DNA of 64,000 bases from Membranipora membranacea (taxonomy: Eukaryota; Bryozoa; Gymnolaemata; Cheilostomatida; Membraniporidae), in the NCBI GenBank assembly GCA_914767715.1, contig OU612074.1:10884062-10948061 (forward strand), in the 5' to 3' direction. Shown piece after piece: positions 46,651 through 58,459 of the stretch (its first letter is position 1; each line of letters starts with the position of its first letter). The translations under genes and the position numbers were made by a program. Below the pieces are notes generated by a model. It saw nothing but the letters and a program-made list of their open reading frames with translations. It did not search any database and had not been told where the DNA came from.

Positions 46651-47440
46651 AAGCAACAGCAAGCAACAGCAAGCAACAGCAAGCAACAGCAAGCAACAGC
46701 AAGCAACAGCAAGCAACAGCAAGCAACAGCAAGCAACAGCAAGCAACAGCAAGCAACAGCAAGCAACAGCAAGCAACAGCAAGCAACAGCAAGCAACAGC
46801 AAGCAACAGCAAGCAACAGCAAGCAACAGCAAGCAACAGCAAGCAACAGCAAGCAACAGCAAGCAACAGCAAGCAACAGCAAGCAACAGCAAGCAACAGC
46901 AAGCAACAGCAAGCAACAGCAAGCAACAGCAAGCAACAGCAAGCAACAGCAAGCAACAGCAAGCAACAGCAAGCAACAGCAAGCAACAGCAAGCAACAGC
47001 AAGCAACAGCAAGCAACAGCAAGCAACAGCAAGCAACAGCAAGCAACAGCAAGCAACAGCAAGCAACAGCAAGCAACAGCAAGCAACAGCAAGCAACAGC
47101 AAGCAACAGCAAGCAACAGCAAGCAACAGCAAGCAACAGCAAGCAACAGCAAGCAACAGCAAGCAACAGCAAGCAACAGCAAGCAACAGCAAGCAACAGC
47201 AAGCAACAGCAAGCAACAGCAAGCAACAGCAAGCAACAGCAAGCAACAGCAAGCAACAGCAAGCAACAGCAAGCAACAGCAAGCAACAGCAAGCAACAGC
47301 AAGCAACAGCAAGCAACAGCAAGCAACAGCAAGCAACAGCAAGCAACAGCAAGCAACAGCAAGCAACAGCAAGCAACAGCAAGCAACAGCAAGCAACAGC
47401 AAGCAACAGCAAGCAACAGCAAGCAACAGCAAGCAACAGC
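46651..47440. repeat. 10-bp satellite, about 79 identical units
   Basis: AAGCAACAGC repeated head-to-tail without a single change over about 790 bp. Because 10 is not a multiple of 3, all three frames cycle through the same peptide; all are open on the minus strand and some on the plus strand, giving artefact frames of more than 300 codons. None has a start or context that suggests a gene. Confidence 0.97.
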
Positions 47441-47620
47441 AAGCAAGCATGCAACAGCAGGCAACAGCAAGCAACAGCAATCAACAGCAAGCAACAGCAA
47501 GCAAGCAAGCAACGGCAGGCAAGCAACGGCAAGCCAGCAACGGCAAGCCAGCAACGGCAAGCCAGCAACGTCAAGCCAGCAACAGCAAGCCAGCAACGGC
47601 AAGCCAGCAACGGCATTACT
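47441..47620. repeat. Diverged satellite edge with 14-bp higher unit
   Basis: The right edge passes from the 10-mer to GCAAGCAAGCAACGG and then to tandem AACGGCAAGCCAGC (14 bp) with single-base variants. This is the usual picture of an older array border beside a homogenised core. Confidence 0.8.
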
Positions 47621-47859
47621 CCCTGGTAGAGCTTAATAATTTTAAATGATTGCACATGATTAATATAGAACTTATTTTATGCCAATGATGAAATTATAAA
47701 TGGTTTGGCGAAACTTATTCACATATTCAATGGCTTGCTGAGCAGTTGAACATGGTTCGACATCAAATTTAATCTTTTTGTTTCATATTTGGTTACAATG
47801 TGGTGATAAAAGAAAAAATCTAGTGAATCTGCCACGCAAGTCACTATCTTATCCGTCCT

Positions 47860-48213
47860 TCAACAATTGATATGACGATGAATTAAAGTCTTGTTCACAA
47901 TACCCAGCTGACCAATGTACATCGATGGCTGATTGATGGAGGTCATATCTTGCAGACAGTGATGGCTTGAATCTATAGTGGTTTCTTTGACATTTTCATT
48001 GGAAGAGGGATATGAAATTGATGATATGACATCATTTTTATAAGAACTTGTTCCATTGTTCACCTCATTCTTCGACCGAATTTTGGTGCTCTGTGACTTA
48101 TGTGGATTTTGTAGTTCGATAGCTGCAGGAATTATCATCTCCTTATTTGTATGAATATTTAAACCAGAGTTATTACGCCACAAATTTGATATGCATATAG
48201 AAAATCTTTTGTT
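47860..48213 (-). CDS. Possible terminal exon of a GPCR (cytosolic tail), tentative
   Basis: After a minus-strand TTTGTTTAGTAG acceptor an open frame of 117 codons runs to TGA at 47,860-47,862. It begins NKRFSICISNLWRNNSG, which is how many class A receptors continue right after the seventh helix (…N-K-R-F-R…), followed by a polar Ser/Asn/Thr-rich tail and a last Cys. No transmembrane exons are visible upstream within 1.4 kb, so the rest would lie across a long intron or is gone. Composition is less AT-driven than random frames nearby. The identification is weak. Confidence 0.28.
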   Translation of the reverse strand, partial: NKRFSICISNLWRNNSGLNIHTNKEMIIPAAIELQNPHKSQSTKIRSKNEVNNGTSSYKNDVISSISYPSSNENVKETTIDSSHHCLQDMTSINQPSMYIGQLGIVNKTLIHRHINC

Positions 48214-48219
48214 CTACTA

Positions 48220-49550
48220 AACAAAATCCACGGGAAATTCAGAAGAATAGAAACAAAAGACAGTAGGTATTCTAGTTTGTATCAACTGATGTGTCTTTTG
48301 ATTGAAGCCCAGCAGTTTTGAATTTGACGCACCATATTAAAATCAAGTGTCAATGCCAATTCCATGTATCCAATTTGGCCCTCACATCGATGCCACATCG
48401 ACATAAGGAAACATTGCCATTTTGAAATAAAATTTCAATGCACAAAGAATGCTGCTATACTGAATTAAACAAAAGTATTGGAAAAAAATTCATGCATCAG
48501 CAGTGTATCTTTGTCAATTGTAACTTTAATAGCATCCAAAAATTAACAAGTGATATTATCAATACAATTTACTGGTCCATTAAATTTGATTTTGATTCAG
48601 CAAGGATTTGGTAGCTTTGGTCTTAGCCCAGTTTGGTACTTTCAAATTGGCCGATCGTTTACCATGCTCACTGGATAGGAACTTTATCAACAGAGGACTG
48701 AGGACTATGAAGTATAAATTTCCTGAACCAAACTTGTCAATTTGATGATAATCTAGAGCGGCAGCATTTCACTCAGGATGGCAGCATTAGAGCTGCAACA
48801 ACTTAGTGTCCAATAGTATCCACTACTCTATGACTATGATGCTTTTGAATTTCTTGCTACAAGCTGGTATTACTGGTCTGTGGGGTAGAGTCAGTAGTTC
48901 ACTCATCGGAAGGGCTTGGCCTTGGGGGATTACCCTAACAGTTTTCAGCGTGTCAATTTTGAAATTCCCCTAAATGTGCATAGTTGATATGAATGTATTG
49001 ATTAAATTGACAATATTCTTGTTTTTAATCACTAAGTGCTTTGAATCTGAGCAAATAACTATTGCCAGCGTCACTAGCCACCGATTTTCTTCATCCTAGA
49101 TTTGGGTACAACAATCCACACATACTTAAAATTAAGAACAATAAAACAATGTTCTGAAATAACAAACTCAAGCAACTTAATTTGAGTCCATAATTGCGAA
49201 CAATTTGATAGGTTCTTCTTCTATAATATAGCTAGTCTACAGGAGCGAACTCTCACTGTAGGAGCCATTTAATTTTCTCAGAGTTGACAATAGCAGGATA
49301 ATCTCATTTACCAAACTCACCATACACAGACCATTTATAAGAGATCATTGTTTCTTGGGGGATTAGGTATCAAACCCATTGTAAATTTAATGTAAATAAA
49401 AACTATTTCAAGGCGACAGGAGACACCTATCCTTGTCTAGGTGAACAAACTCAGAGTTGTACTCACAAGATGTTTCAATAACAATAAGAAAACCCAGGTG
49501 AAATCACCAAGTAGGGTTTATGGTTATGTTTGATCTATCACATTTAGTTA
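48220..49550. other. Intergenic, no gene seen
   Basis: No supported feature. I looked for GPCR helices on the minus strand and for a family signal exon on the plus strand and found neither. Confidence 0.45.
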
Positions 49551-49639
49551 GGTTCCTTTGGGTGATAACTGGTCGATAGTGTGTCGACTTTGCGCCTATT
49601 TAAAACGCTGGCAATACACAGTACACAAACATGTAAAAA

Positions 49640-50160
49640 GGCCGACCAATGAGGGAGAAAAGGTCAGAAGTGAAGGAAAGGGATCAAGAGGAGAGGGAAA
49701 GAAGCGAATCAATGAGGGAGAAATGAGCGGAAGTGAAGGCAAGGAGGGACCACGCAGTGAGGGCAAAAGAGAAATGGATGGAAGCGCACGAAATGGATCA
49801 AGAATAGAAGGCAAAAGGCCAATGTGAGAGGGTGAAATGAGTGAAGGTGAAGCTGAAGGACCGAGAGGAAAGGGCAAAGTAGAAAGTGATGGAAGTGCAG
49901 GAAACGAAAGAGAGAGGGTAAAAAGCCAATGGGATAGAAAGAAACGGGAAACAGTGAAGGTGAAGGACAATGGAGAGGAGGCATGAGGCCAATGGGAACT
50001 GATGCCCAAGGTGGTCAAGATGGTGATGGACACAGACATTGCAGATGTGGACCAAGAGGAGGTAGAGGTGGAGATGGAAATAAAATCAGATGGAACCCAT
50101 GGTGGCGCACAGGGCGTTAGAGGTGACTCAGACAAGGCTGAAGCTGAGGGGCAATAAATG
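49640..50160 (+). pseudogene. P9: distant, decayed family member
   Basis: Near 50,030-50,075 one frame reads GHRHCRCGPRGGRGGDGN, the family's second motif with its RGG tail. The upstream 400 bp code Gly/Glu/Lys/Ser-rich sequence in shifting frames, with an internal repeat of the phrase E-G-K-(R/K)-(K-)P-M. Stops include TGA after KRPM (49,825) and TAG after KKPMG (about 49,934), plus a frame slip near 49,905. No CKCGP first motif, signal exon or TATA promoter was found. It diverges strongly from P1-P8 and may be an older branch. Confidence 0.65.
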
Positions 50161-50383
50161 GGCTTCAATACAATGAGGCCTGCCTTCATGATAAATTGTA
50201 AAATCATTGGCCCATCATTAGTAACATTCAATCAGTATTGGGCCTCAATCCTTATTTTTTGGAGACTGATGTTAAAGAAAGCCTAATTTGACCGAACATG
50301 ACTTTGAAATTTAAAATTGTAACAATAAGTTGACAATGAAATTTTTTGTATCATTTCATGTCAATATGTGTATTCCTGTGAGC

Positions 50384-50389
50384 AATAAA
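50384..50389 (+). terminator. P9 poly(A) signal in conserved 3' block
   Basis: AGCAATAAATGTTTCAACTA then AATAACC resembles the 3' block of P3-P8. Another AATAAA lies at 50,153-50,158. Confidence 0.5.
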
Positions 50390-50409
50390 TGTTTCAACTA
50401 AATAACCGT

Positions 50410-51270
50410 CAATTCAAATTTGTATCGATTTAGCTTAAGCCTACCCAGTATGACAAATGTTTTCTCATTACGATACTCTTTACTCTTGTGATTGGAGTGT
50501 GTTTACAACAGTAGAAGTACGGGAGGTTCAGGATACTCTCTTAATCTCCAAAGTGGTGTGCTGTATAGGAAGTGGCGTATAACCAGGAGGGGGAGGGGGA
50601 GGGGGTGATGTTGAATCGATTTGCTAGACTATGAATTTATTCACCCTCAATTCATATCCTCTCCTGCAATGCACCTACTCTCCAAAGTGAACTTTCTCTC
50701 ACCCACTAAATCCGGCTCCAGAGAGAGGGAAAGAGGGTCATATTGATAGATTGGCAGGGAGAACCAGTATAGAAGCAATATTTTAGACTTGGTTAATTTG
50801 TATTAAGAAAATATAATTTATACTTGAATATAACAATCACTACTACTTTATAGAGTCGAAGGGGAGCAAAAAAAACCATTTTACCACAGGTTTCACTGAC
50901 ACAAATGATGACTTGGTCCTCTGAACTTTTATTGGACAAAAATGTTATTATAAGGATGGGAATGGAACCAGGCTGGGCTGTCCAGGCCGCTATGAAAATA
51001 GACGATATGGTAAAAGAGACATGGTCCACCTCCCGATGAATCTCTCTGTATGTTGGTAACAAGTTTTATATGAATAATTCATGACCAGGCGAGAATCATG
51101 CACAATTTATAAAAAAATACTATGTATAGGGTGTCCAATAAGTTTGCCAAGCCGACTCAAGAAATCAAAAACTGAATGAGCTTTAACACATCCCTATTGG
51201 CACACCAAGAAATCATGAATTAGGGAACGACAAAAATAGATAAAATCAATCATGAGAGGACTGTTGATAG
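50410..51270. other. Intergenic between P9 and RNF14, no gene seen
   Basis: Contains a G-rich stretch near 50,590 (GGAGGGGGAGGGGGAGGGGG, possible quadruplex). Part of the right side should be RNF14 3' UTR; no clear poly(A) signal was found. Confidence 0.45.
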
Positions 51271-51276
51271 GCAGTG

Positions 51277-54200
51277 CTACAAGTCCTCCATGAGCTGCAT
51301 CCATTCCATGTTTTCAAATACGATATCAGGATCTTCATCGATAGGGAAGAGTTTACATCCCCTGCCGCTGCGGTAATGTCCATATGGGTCTCCTCGAGGT
51401 AGTATCATCTTACATAACCAGCAGAAATATACCTTACACTTTGAGCATACCATCTTATTACAGCCATCACCTTTCTGCGTTAAAATAAATACAAACCAAT
51501 ATTAAAATATCATTATATGGTATATCACAAATATATTGTACATTTGTATTATAAATTCTTTTATACTACATTGATTCCATTTGAGTGAAGAGATTAATAC
51601 ATGTTAAATCTAAACCAGAAAATAAAATACCTCTGAAGCGTTTAAATCGGTTATTCTCTTTTTTTTCCGTAGGGTGAAAAAGGGTTTTGCTTGTTTGCTT
51701 GTGTTCTCATTGAGCTTGCCAATTTCAAGGTTCAGGAGCAGAACAACTCCTAATTGTGTAACAAAAATTCCAGAACAAAATCAACCTTTCATGCATGCTT
51801 GAAATGACGAGATACATGGCAACCTAACCTTCACTCAACTTCACTGCTCAAAAATATTGTTTAGCTAATTAAATGCCAAATATTTGCTAGCTGCAATGAT
51901 TTTTTCCTGCCATTGAACACCCTTTACTTACAGGATAGGTAAATCCCTTTTCTATTCAAGAGAAATAGTTGCCATATGGTTGAAAAAGAACAGAGATACA
52001 ACAACCGACACTTACATTTACCTTATTCAACGGAGATTCTTTTTTGCAATTTCATGCACCCAGTAAAAAAATTATCATTGTATGTAAACATCACGGGTTT
52101 AAAAATTAAACAAACAAACTTACCGTAACTTGAATGTTACATTTAGGACATGGTTCACAGTTTTTGTCGACCCAGGCGTAAGTGGCGACTTCTCGGCATA
52201 ATGCTTCCACAAACCTCTTTCCATATCTCTCCTTATATTCTTCTAACGATTCCTCTGTGGCTCCATTCAGCAGAGTTTTAATCGCATCTATTGGAGAAAA
52301 AAATTAAGTGTCATATAGTTCAAACCTCAAGTGGTGTGGAAACATGAATGTGATAGAGTGATCAATACAAAGTGGTTCAATTTAAGCCTAACCTAAATAT
52401 TAAGCTCTGGAAATCGATTATGACACCGATGACAGTGATAGTCAGAGCCCCTATCGACTTGTTCTCCTGTACCCTACCGATTAGATAGTATTATAGCAAC
52501 AACACCAAAATTAAACTTGGAATATCAGAATGGGTTAGAAAATATAGGTTGAACTAGCTGCAGTTGACGGTCGGATATTGTTGAGGTCTTCCATCACCCT
52601 CAAGCATTGGAAATATATACTATATTGAGCTGATATATCTAGATCGGTGTTCTAGATCACAGTGGAGTCGTGTGAATATATTTAGATCATTGCTGTATCT
52701 ATCACACTAACTTTGAGAGAGTGTTTTGACCACAATGTGTGTACTTGCTAGTTAGAGTTAGTTAATCCATAACACTACCTCTGCACCACCCCCAATGACA
52801 GGATACAGTTAGGGTGCATATACAATCCCTGGTTGAGGCGCTAAGGCTTCATAAATTATTCAATGGTCCATCTAGCAAAGACAGCCATGCTAAGTGTGTT
52901 TCAGCACAATGATCACTGGAGGTCAAGTGCTAGCATTAAGGGCGTCAACAGAAAGGCGATGTGACTTAATTGACACTAACGATCAGAAATACACATGCTA
53001 AATGTAATCTTGAAAGCTATGAGGTGATTGGTGTGCTTTCTACATACCTTTCCTGATATGACAGGGGTGAATGCCATGATAAGACTGTTTGCACTGCTTG
53101 CAGAATACAAAGTGGCAGCCCGAGCAGGTCACCATATCCGAGTCCGCGTCGAGTACGAGCGGGGTCTGACAGAAGGTACGAGGACAGTAGGCTACGTCAG
53201 GCATCCCGTCGAGAGCAGTCTGTAGTAGAAGCTTCTCGTATCGAGCGAACAGGTCTGCCTCCAGAAGTGCCTTCAACTGTATAATGCACAACAATTAAGA
53301 GGTGTATTGAATCGGCTGAAACCAGGTTGCATTAATCATTTTCAACTGGTTTTCACTCAAAGTTAAGATAAGAAGTTACGAAAAGGTACTATTCTGTAAA
53401 TACTACTAAAAAAATGTTAGCTTCTAATCTCAACATTGAATGAAACTACGCCACAAGCTGTTATAGAACCTTGTATCAGTATTCTGAATTAGACTGAGAA
53501 CTCTAGAATGATATGGTAGTATTTTCACAATCACTTTAAAGATTTTGTACAAAACTATCAAATTAACCATGATAAGTTTTACCTGGGAGGGGTGTGCCTG
53601 TGTTTCACATTTATCTTCTGGACAGGTGAGCTGTTTGACATCCCCTGCTTCGATCCTGACAGTGAAATGCTGCCTCATGCAGTCTTCGCAGTAAATATGT
53701 CCACATTGGTTAAACTTGAAACTATTGGATCCAAGTCTATCGCTGAAACACACAGCACAGGGCCACGAGGAGCGCTCAAAGTCCTACAATCAAAGTACAA
53801 ACGTTTCAAATAGTCAATAGTCAACTTTTATCCTATAAATAGTAATGGATTCTTCACCTTCACTCCATAGTTACTCCCTAATTAAGCTTCAATGTTATTC
53901 AAAAACATGTCACAACATTTGTCGATAAAGTGTAGTTCAATTCCTTTCCAACATTCTGTGGATGTTCCAAACTATATATGTTAGCAACCAAATTTGCAAA
54001 AATAATTTCCAAAACACGAATGTCAGCATAAATGAGCATGAGTTGTCTTCATACAGGACAGGAAAAGGCAATTCCCATATCATTATGTTTGTAAATTCCT
54101 GAATTTTTCCTGTTTTTGATACCTTACCAGTTGTTTCATAGTCGCATCATATTCTATAAGAGTATCAAATAGAAGTTTAAGTGATGCTATATCCTGTATC

Positions 54201-56353
54201 ACCCTCGGGTCTGGGTGAGTGGCTGGGGCCGCCTTATCTTGTGCTTTGATCTCCAATGTGTCTGTGATACCTTCAAAATATCAACACTTGAAAATAGCAT
54301 CCATGTCAGAATGGTCCCAGGTATGCATGAAGAAATGTGATAGATCTAAGACCATTCTTTGAACTTGAATTCAATCTTCACTAGTTAATGTGAGTGGCCA
54401 TTTATGAAATAATGTGTAGAGTAATAGTGTATAGCGTTGCAGGCTTATTACTTTCATATTCAGTGGTTTCTACATAGAAGACAACTACATATGACACATA
54501 GTATGCAGGTCTGTCACCTCCTGTTCTGACATTATTACGGAACATATTCAAGTTGAAGTTATAAACAAGAACACTGAGTGAGAGATATACCAGAGTAAGG
54601 TGCTCTGTTCTTTTTTTCTCCTAAACCTTTCCCTAACGGTTCCTATATAGAGGAAAAAATAACCGGCGTCATCATTGTGATAGGGCTACTTTAGAATACA
54701 ATATACAATGCAATATATGTATGGCGCAATCGTGACAAAAAGCCTTATGAGCAACAAATTAGAATTATCCAATAAAGATTCTGTATTCTCCATCGAATTA
54801 TTAAGTTGTTAATGGTACTTACCAAGTACTGATATGGACTCGTGCTGCAGAAAGTCAAACCAGATAAAAAGAATCGGCTCTCCATTGTTCTCCTCCCATA
54901 GTGTATCCAGTCTTCGACTCAGCATTGTTAGCTATGTAAAAGGAGAGAACAGTGCGTAAGCATAAATCCTAAAGCTCAAATATTTTTTTGCATGCCGTAG
55001 TGTCGCCTCCCAATATAAAGTATCAAATTGAAGGTCCCCAGGCTAATTAAGAGCACTGTTACAACCTTTTAAATGTCATATGGACACATTTGAGAGAATT
55101 AGCTTTACTGGGAAGAAAATTCTTCTCAACTTTTCTCGACCGCTAAAGTTCATGAAATGCTACGATTTCAACTTACGGTCTTCTGAAGTCGGGAAAAATC
55201 TTTGAAAAACGTGTTTACTGGAATGTGAATCGCAACTCAAAAGCGCTACTATAGCTTTGAGGGTTAACTGCGTTGAGGTGATAGAAAACAATACATATGC
55301 ATCTTGTTATCACAATAAAAATGTGGCTTATAAACTTAGAGTATCTGCATGGCATTGTGTTGAGTGAAAATGGAATAGTAAGTAAGTAGCAGTTCACATA
55401 CACTCAACCTCAGGTCAAAATCACAGTATATCCCGCTTAATTTTAAAACCTAGAAATAATAAATTTGGGGTCCCCAACGGTTATTTATTGAGGTGCAGTA
55501 CACTGTCAAACTGTTTGAACCATGTATACCTGAGTTGCAAGAAGCCATTTGCAGCTTAAATTAAATTTTGGCGGTGAGTTAGCTGGATAGTCTGCTGGAA
55601 GCTCAAAACCGAGTACAATAGGAGGGAGAAACTTTATTTCAGCTGTCCTCTCTATATCTGATGTTTGGTCTATAATACAAGCAAATAAGTATCTTGAAAC
55701 AAGAATAGATCCACAGAATTACAAAAAATAAACAGAAATGTATAAATCCCAGTCAGTGAGACTGTTGTGTAGTTGGTATCACTGGTCAAACAACAATACT
55801 GTAATGATTATAGTTTTCATGGTCACACATTTGTAGCCTATCCAAAACTGATGAACACCCCGAGAAATCGGGTTAAACAGGTATTAAACAATTTGTATAC
55901 CTTGCTCAATTCATTATTAAATTAAGCCCCCTGAAACGAAAAAATCCAGATTAATCAGCTGAGCAATTAAGACTGGTCCATGCAAGCTGCGCAGCAAGGT
56001 AGGGGTTGCAACCGGCTCTATTTCCGCTGTGCAGATTCATTTATCAAAGCATTTATAAACCGAAACATACCTTTTATGGTGAACTCCGATTCTAGTTGAA
56101 GATGTGATGAGAAGTCTCCAGATATTAAGTTACCGCCATCATCAGGATCTACAGAAGCTGCTGGGGCGGCAGCACCTTCAGCACTTTGAGAGTCATCTCC
56201 TCGTGCTTCTATTATAGACCCTGATCTAGAGAATACATCCGTTAATGATTTATCTGTAGCGTTCAGTTTTAGGAATTCCTCTTCACTGTAAATTGATGTC
56301 AGTACTTCAATCTCCTCTTCTTGCTGTTCCCTCAACTCAGCCATGGATGACAT
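51277..56353 (-). CDS. RNF14: E3 ubiquitin-protein ligase RNF14 (RWD + RBR)
   Basis: Eight minus-strand coding exons: 56353-56071, 55669-55530, 54931-54823, 54270-54128, 53783-53583, 53276-53048, 52287-52124 and 51474-51277. All are GT-AG and phases agree, giving 488 aa (human RNF14 has 474). An N-terminal RWD domain opens with EIEVLTSIYSEEEF (residues 14-28) and keeps the YP...SPP motif (DYPANSPPKF). RING1 starts at C234 (CAVCFSDRLG...CGHIYCEDCM). The in-between-RING region contains YCPRTFCQ and CSGCHFVFCKQC. The Rcat domain has CPKC and GDGCNKMVC with probable catalytic Cys428, then YFCWLC. RBR ligases take ubiquitin from an E2 onto this Cys before passing it to substrate; RNF14 acts on stalled-ribosome factors and crosslinked proteins in other animals. 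Single-copy, unrelated to the repeat cluster. Confidence 0.95.
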
Positions 56354-56370
56354 ATTCTTCTTTTTTATGT

Positions 56371-56379
56371 TTATTTATC
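56371..56379 (-). other. RNF14 5'-UTR splice acceptor
   Basis: The minus strand reads TTTTGTCTTACAG before GATAAATAAAC and the ATG 26 nt on. This suggests that the first coding exon has a spliced leader or an upstream non-coding exon, not located here. Confidence 0.45.
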
Positions 56380-56587
56380 CTGTAAGACAAAACAGATTCT
56401 TATAAAGTTAATTCATGAGACTGTAGTTTAAGTTAGGGCCCTTGGTCTTGTATCAACAACCCAGTATGCTGCCTAGCAGTGGCACTCAAAGCAGGCGCTG
56501 ACAATAAACTGGCTTGGGGACTTCAACCTGTTAACTGTTAGACCACGATATTGACAGCAATAGGCTAAGTGGAACACAACCAGGGGT

Positions 56588-56665
56588 AGGAGGTGGCTCA
56601 GTTGGTTAGGGCGCCACAATTTCATCACACAGTGTTGAAGATCCCGAGTCTGGGTGCCAACTGTA
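56588..56665 (+). mobile_element. tRNA-derived SINE head
   Basis: GGAGGTGGCTCAGTTGG and TTAGGGCGCC match the head of the minus-strand SINE at 30,614 almost exactly. The B-box region is altered (AAGATCCCGAGTCTGGG). A TA-rich microsatellite follows at about 56,738-56,775. Confidence 0.65.
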
Positions 56666-57069
56666 TTCCACTGACTTCTTGGATTTTAGGGCTCCCACAT
56701 ATGCGTTGTAATGGTGGCTTGTGATTCTGACCAACATATATATATATATATTATATATAAATGTATATATTATCAACAAACATTTAGAAGAAAAGCGGCA
56801 GTCACACACACACACTGAGACACCAATGAAATACAAGCAGTAGAAATCAATGAGTAAGGCAGTGATAAATAACACAGGATGAGTGTATCACTTAAAATTA
56901 CTTGTGCTATAATGGTTAGGCCTACAGTAGGTAATTAGCATATAAGCCTAGGCAAACTAACATAATTTTCCTACATTTTCCTACAGAGACAAATTCTTTC
57001 AAATTCTCGTTCAGTCCAATCACTAGTAAAACAATTACTTTGCTCATAAATTCACTCAACTCAGACAAG

Positions 57070-58060
57070 CCGGTGGTCTAAGTGACATACCAGCAATGAT
57101 TTATAAAATAATAGTTGACTTAATTGCCTACCCGCTATCCATTCTGGTCAATGAATGCTATCAAAAATCAATCTTCCCTGACTGCTTTAAATCTGCCCTT
57201 GTCACGGCAATTCATAAAAAGGGTAAAAAATGTGACCCATCAAATTATCGACCAATATCCTCGCTTCCAATTCTGTCAAAGATATTTGAACATGACATGA
57301 AAAATCAGATGATGTCTTACTTAGAGAAACACAACCTATTTTCAGACCAACAATTCGGATTTCGTCAGAATCATTCAACCGAGCAAATGTTGCTATCTGC
57401 GCTGCAACAATGGAAAATTAACTTGACCAATCCACTCAATGTTACATTGGAGCCTTATCCCTAGTTGTCCGAAAAGCATTTGATACAATCAATCACAAAC
57501 TTTTTCTATACATGCTGGATAAAAAACAATTCTCCAGTTCTGCAATAGCACTACTTCGATCATATCTTCAAAACCGATCCCAAGTAATGAAAGTGGGATT
57601 GTCACGATCTAATTCACAAGCAATCACCTGTGGGGTACCTCAAGGTTCAATTCTGGGTCCTATCCTCTTTAACTTAGCCATCAATGGATTGCTAGCAACA
57701 TTTGACAATTCATTCGCTTATGCAGATGATACGCTAATCTACTGTACAGCCACAAGCATAGATGAAGTACTAGTGGAGTCCAATACTATGCTAAAGAAAG
57801 CATAGGATTGGTATCATAGCCACTTACTGAGACTCAACATTGAGAAAACACAATTGTGCATATTTTCCAACAGAAACATTAAAAACTTTTACCACATCAA
57901 TTTCAAAACACAAAAATTGAGACAAGACTCTCTATCAATGTACTAGGGGTTACCCTGGATACTGATCTATCTTTCCACATCCATGCCAATGAAACGGTAA
58001 CCAAAGCAAACAAAGTAGTATACCTACTCTCCAAACTTAAAAATACATAGGGCATACATA
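57070..58060 (+). mobile_element. LINE fragment: reverse transcriptase core, broken
   Basis: In order: KAGGLSDIPAMIYK, VTAIHKKGKKCDPSNYRPIS, FGFRQNHSTEQML, KAFDTINHKLF, GVPQGSILGPILFNLAING, FAYADDTLIY (catalytic YADD intact), and VLGVTLDTDLSFHIHANE. Stops and slips occur near 57,463, 57,805 and 57,925. It is a Jockey/CR1-like non-LTR RT without endonuclease, lying between RNF14 and the VPS13-like gene. Confidence 0.88.
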
Positions 58061-58226
58061 GTTTTTTGGGTGTACTTAGCTGTGTGTAGAGGTCAACAAG
58101 TTACTTTTTAACTACTCTGTTATCTGTAAACGTTTTAGAAAACCTCTTTAAACAAATAAATAAATACTTTATGAAGGTGGCAACATCATAACAGGTTAAC
58201 AATAGATACTGTTCATATTTACTCAC

Positions 58227-58454
58227 AATATTGTGCTGCAGCCTTATCTCTTCTCCTGCTAGTATCTCATTGTCTGAGTGAACTAAGATGTCAGTCAAAT
58301 AATTATCTTGTGCATTAGTACTGCCAAAAGTTCTCTTTCTTGGTGTTTCATGATCATCAAGTTGCACCACATCTTGAAAAATGTAATACCGGAAACGCCA
58401 AGATGTAATAGAACTTGACCAGCTGTAGCTTGTGTTTGTCATGCGCAGTTTCAT
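58227..58454 (-). CDS. Possible first coding exon of an unidentified gene
   Basis: The minus strand has an ATG-initiated frame of 76 codons (MKLRMTNTSYSWSSS...QLDDHETPRKRTFGS...GEEIRLQHNI) ending exactly at a good GTGAGT donor in phase 0. Composition looks protein-like (mixed hydrophobic and charged, few simple runs). I do not recognise it. No downstream exon is identified before RNF14; joining to the RNF14 acceptor at 56,379 would give a stop after three codons. It could be an exon of a gene interleaved here, an upstream RNF14 leader exon, or chance. Confidence 0.3.
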
Positions 58455-58459
58455 TGGAC

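Noticed and set aside
46651-47440. CRISPR-like array
   Set aside because: Units are 10 bp, directly adjacent and without spacers, in a eukaryotic genome.
46536-47655. Open frames of more than 300 codons on both strands (LLLLAVACCC and ASNSKQQQAT repeats)
   Set aside because: They are produced by the 10-bp satellite, whose unit reads through in several frames; no start context, splice sites or non-repeat protein sequence.
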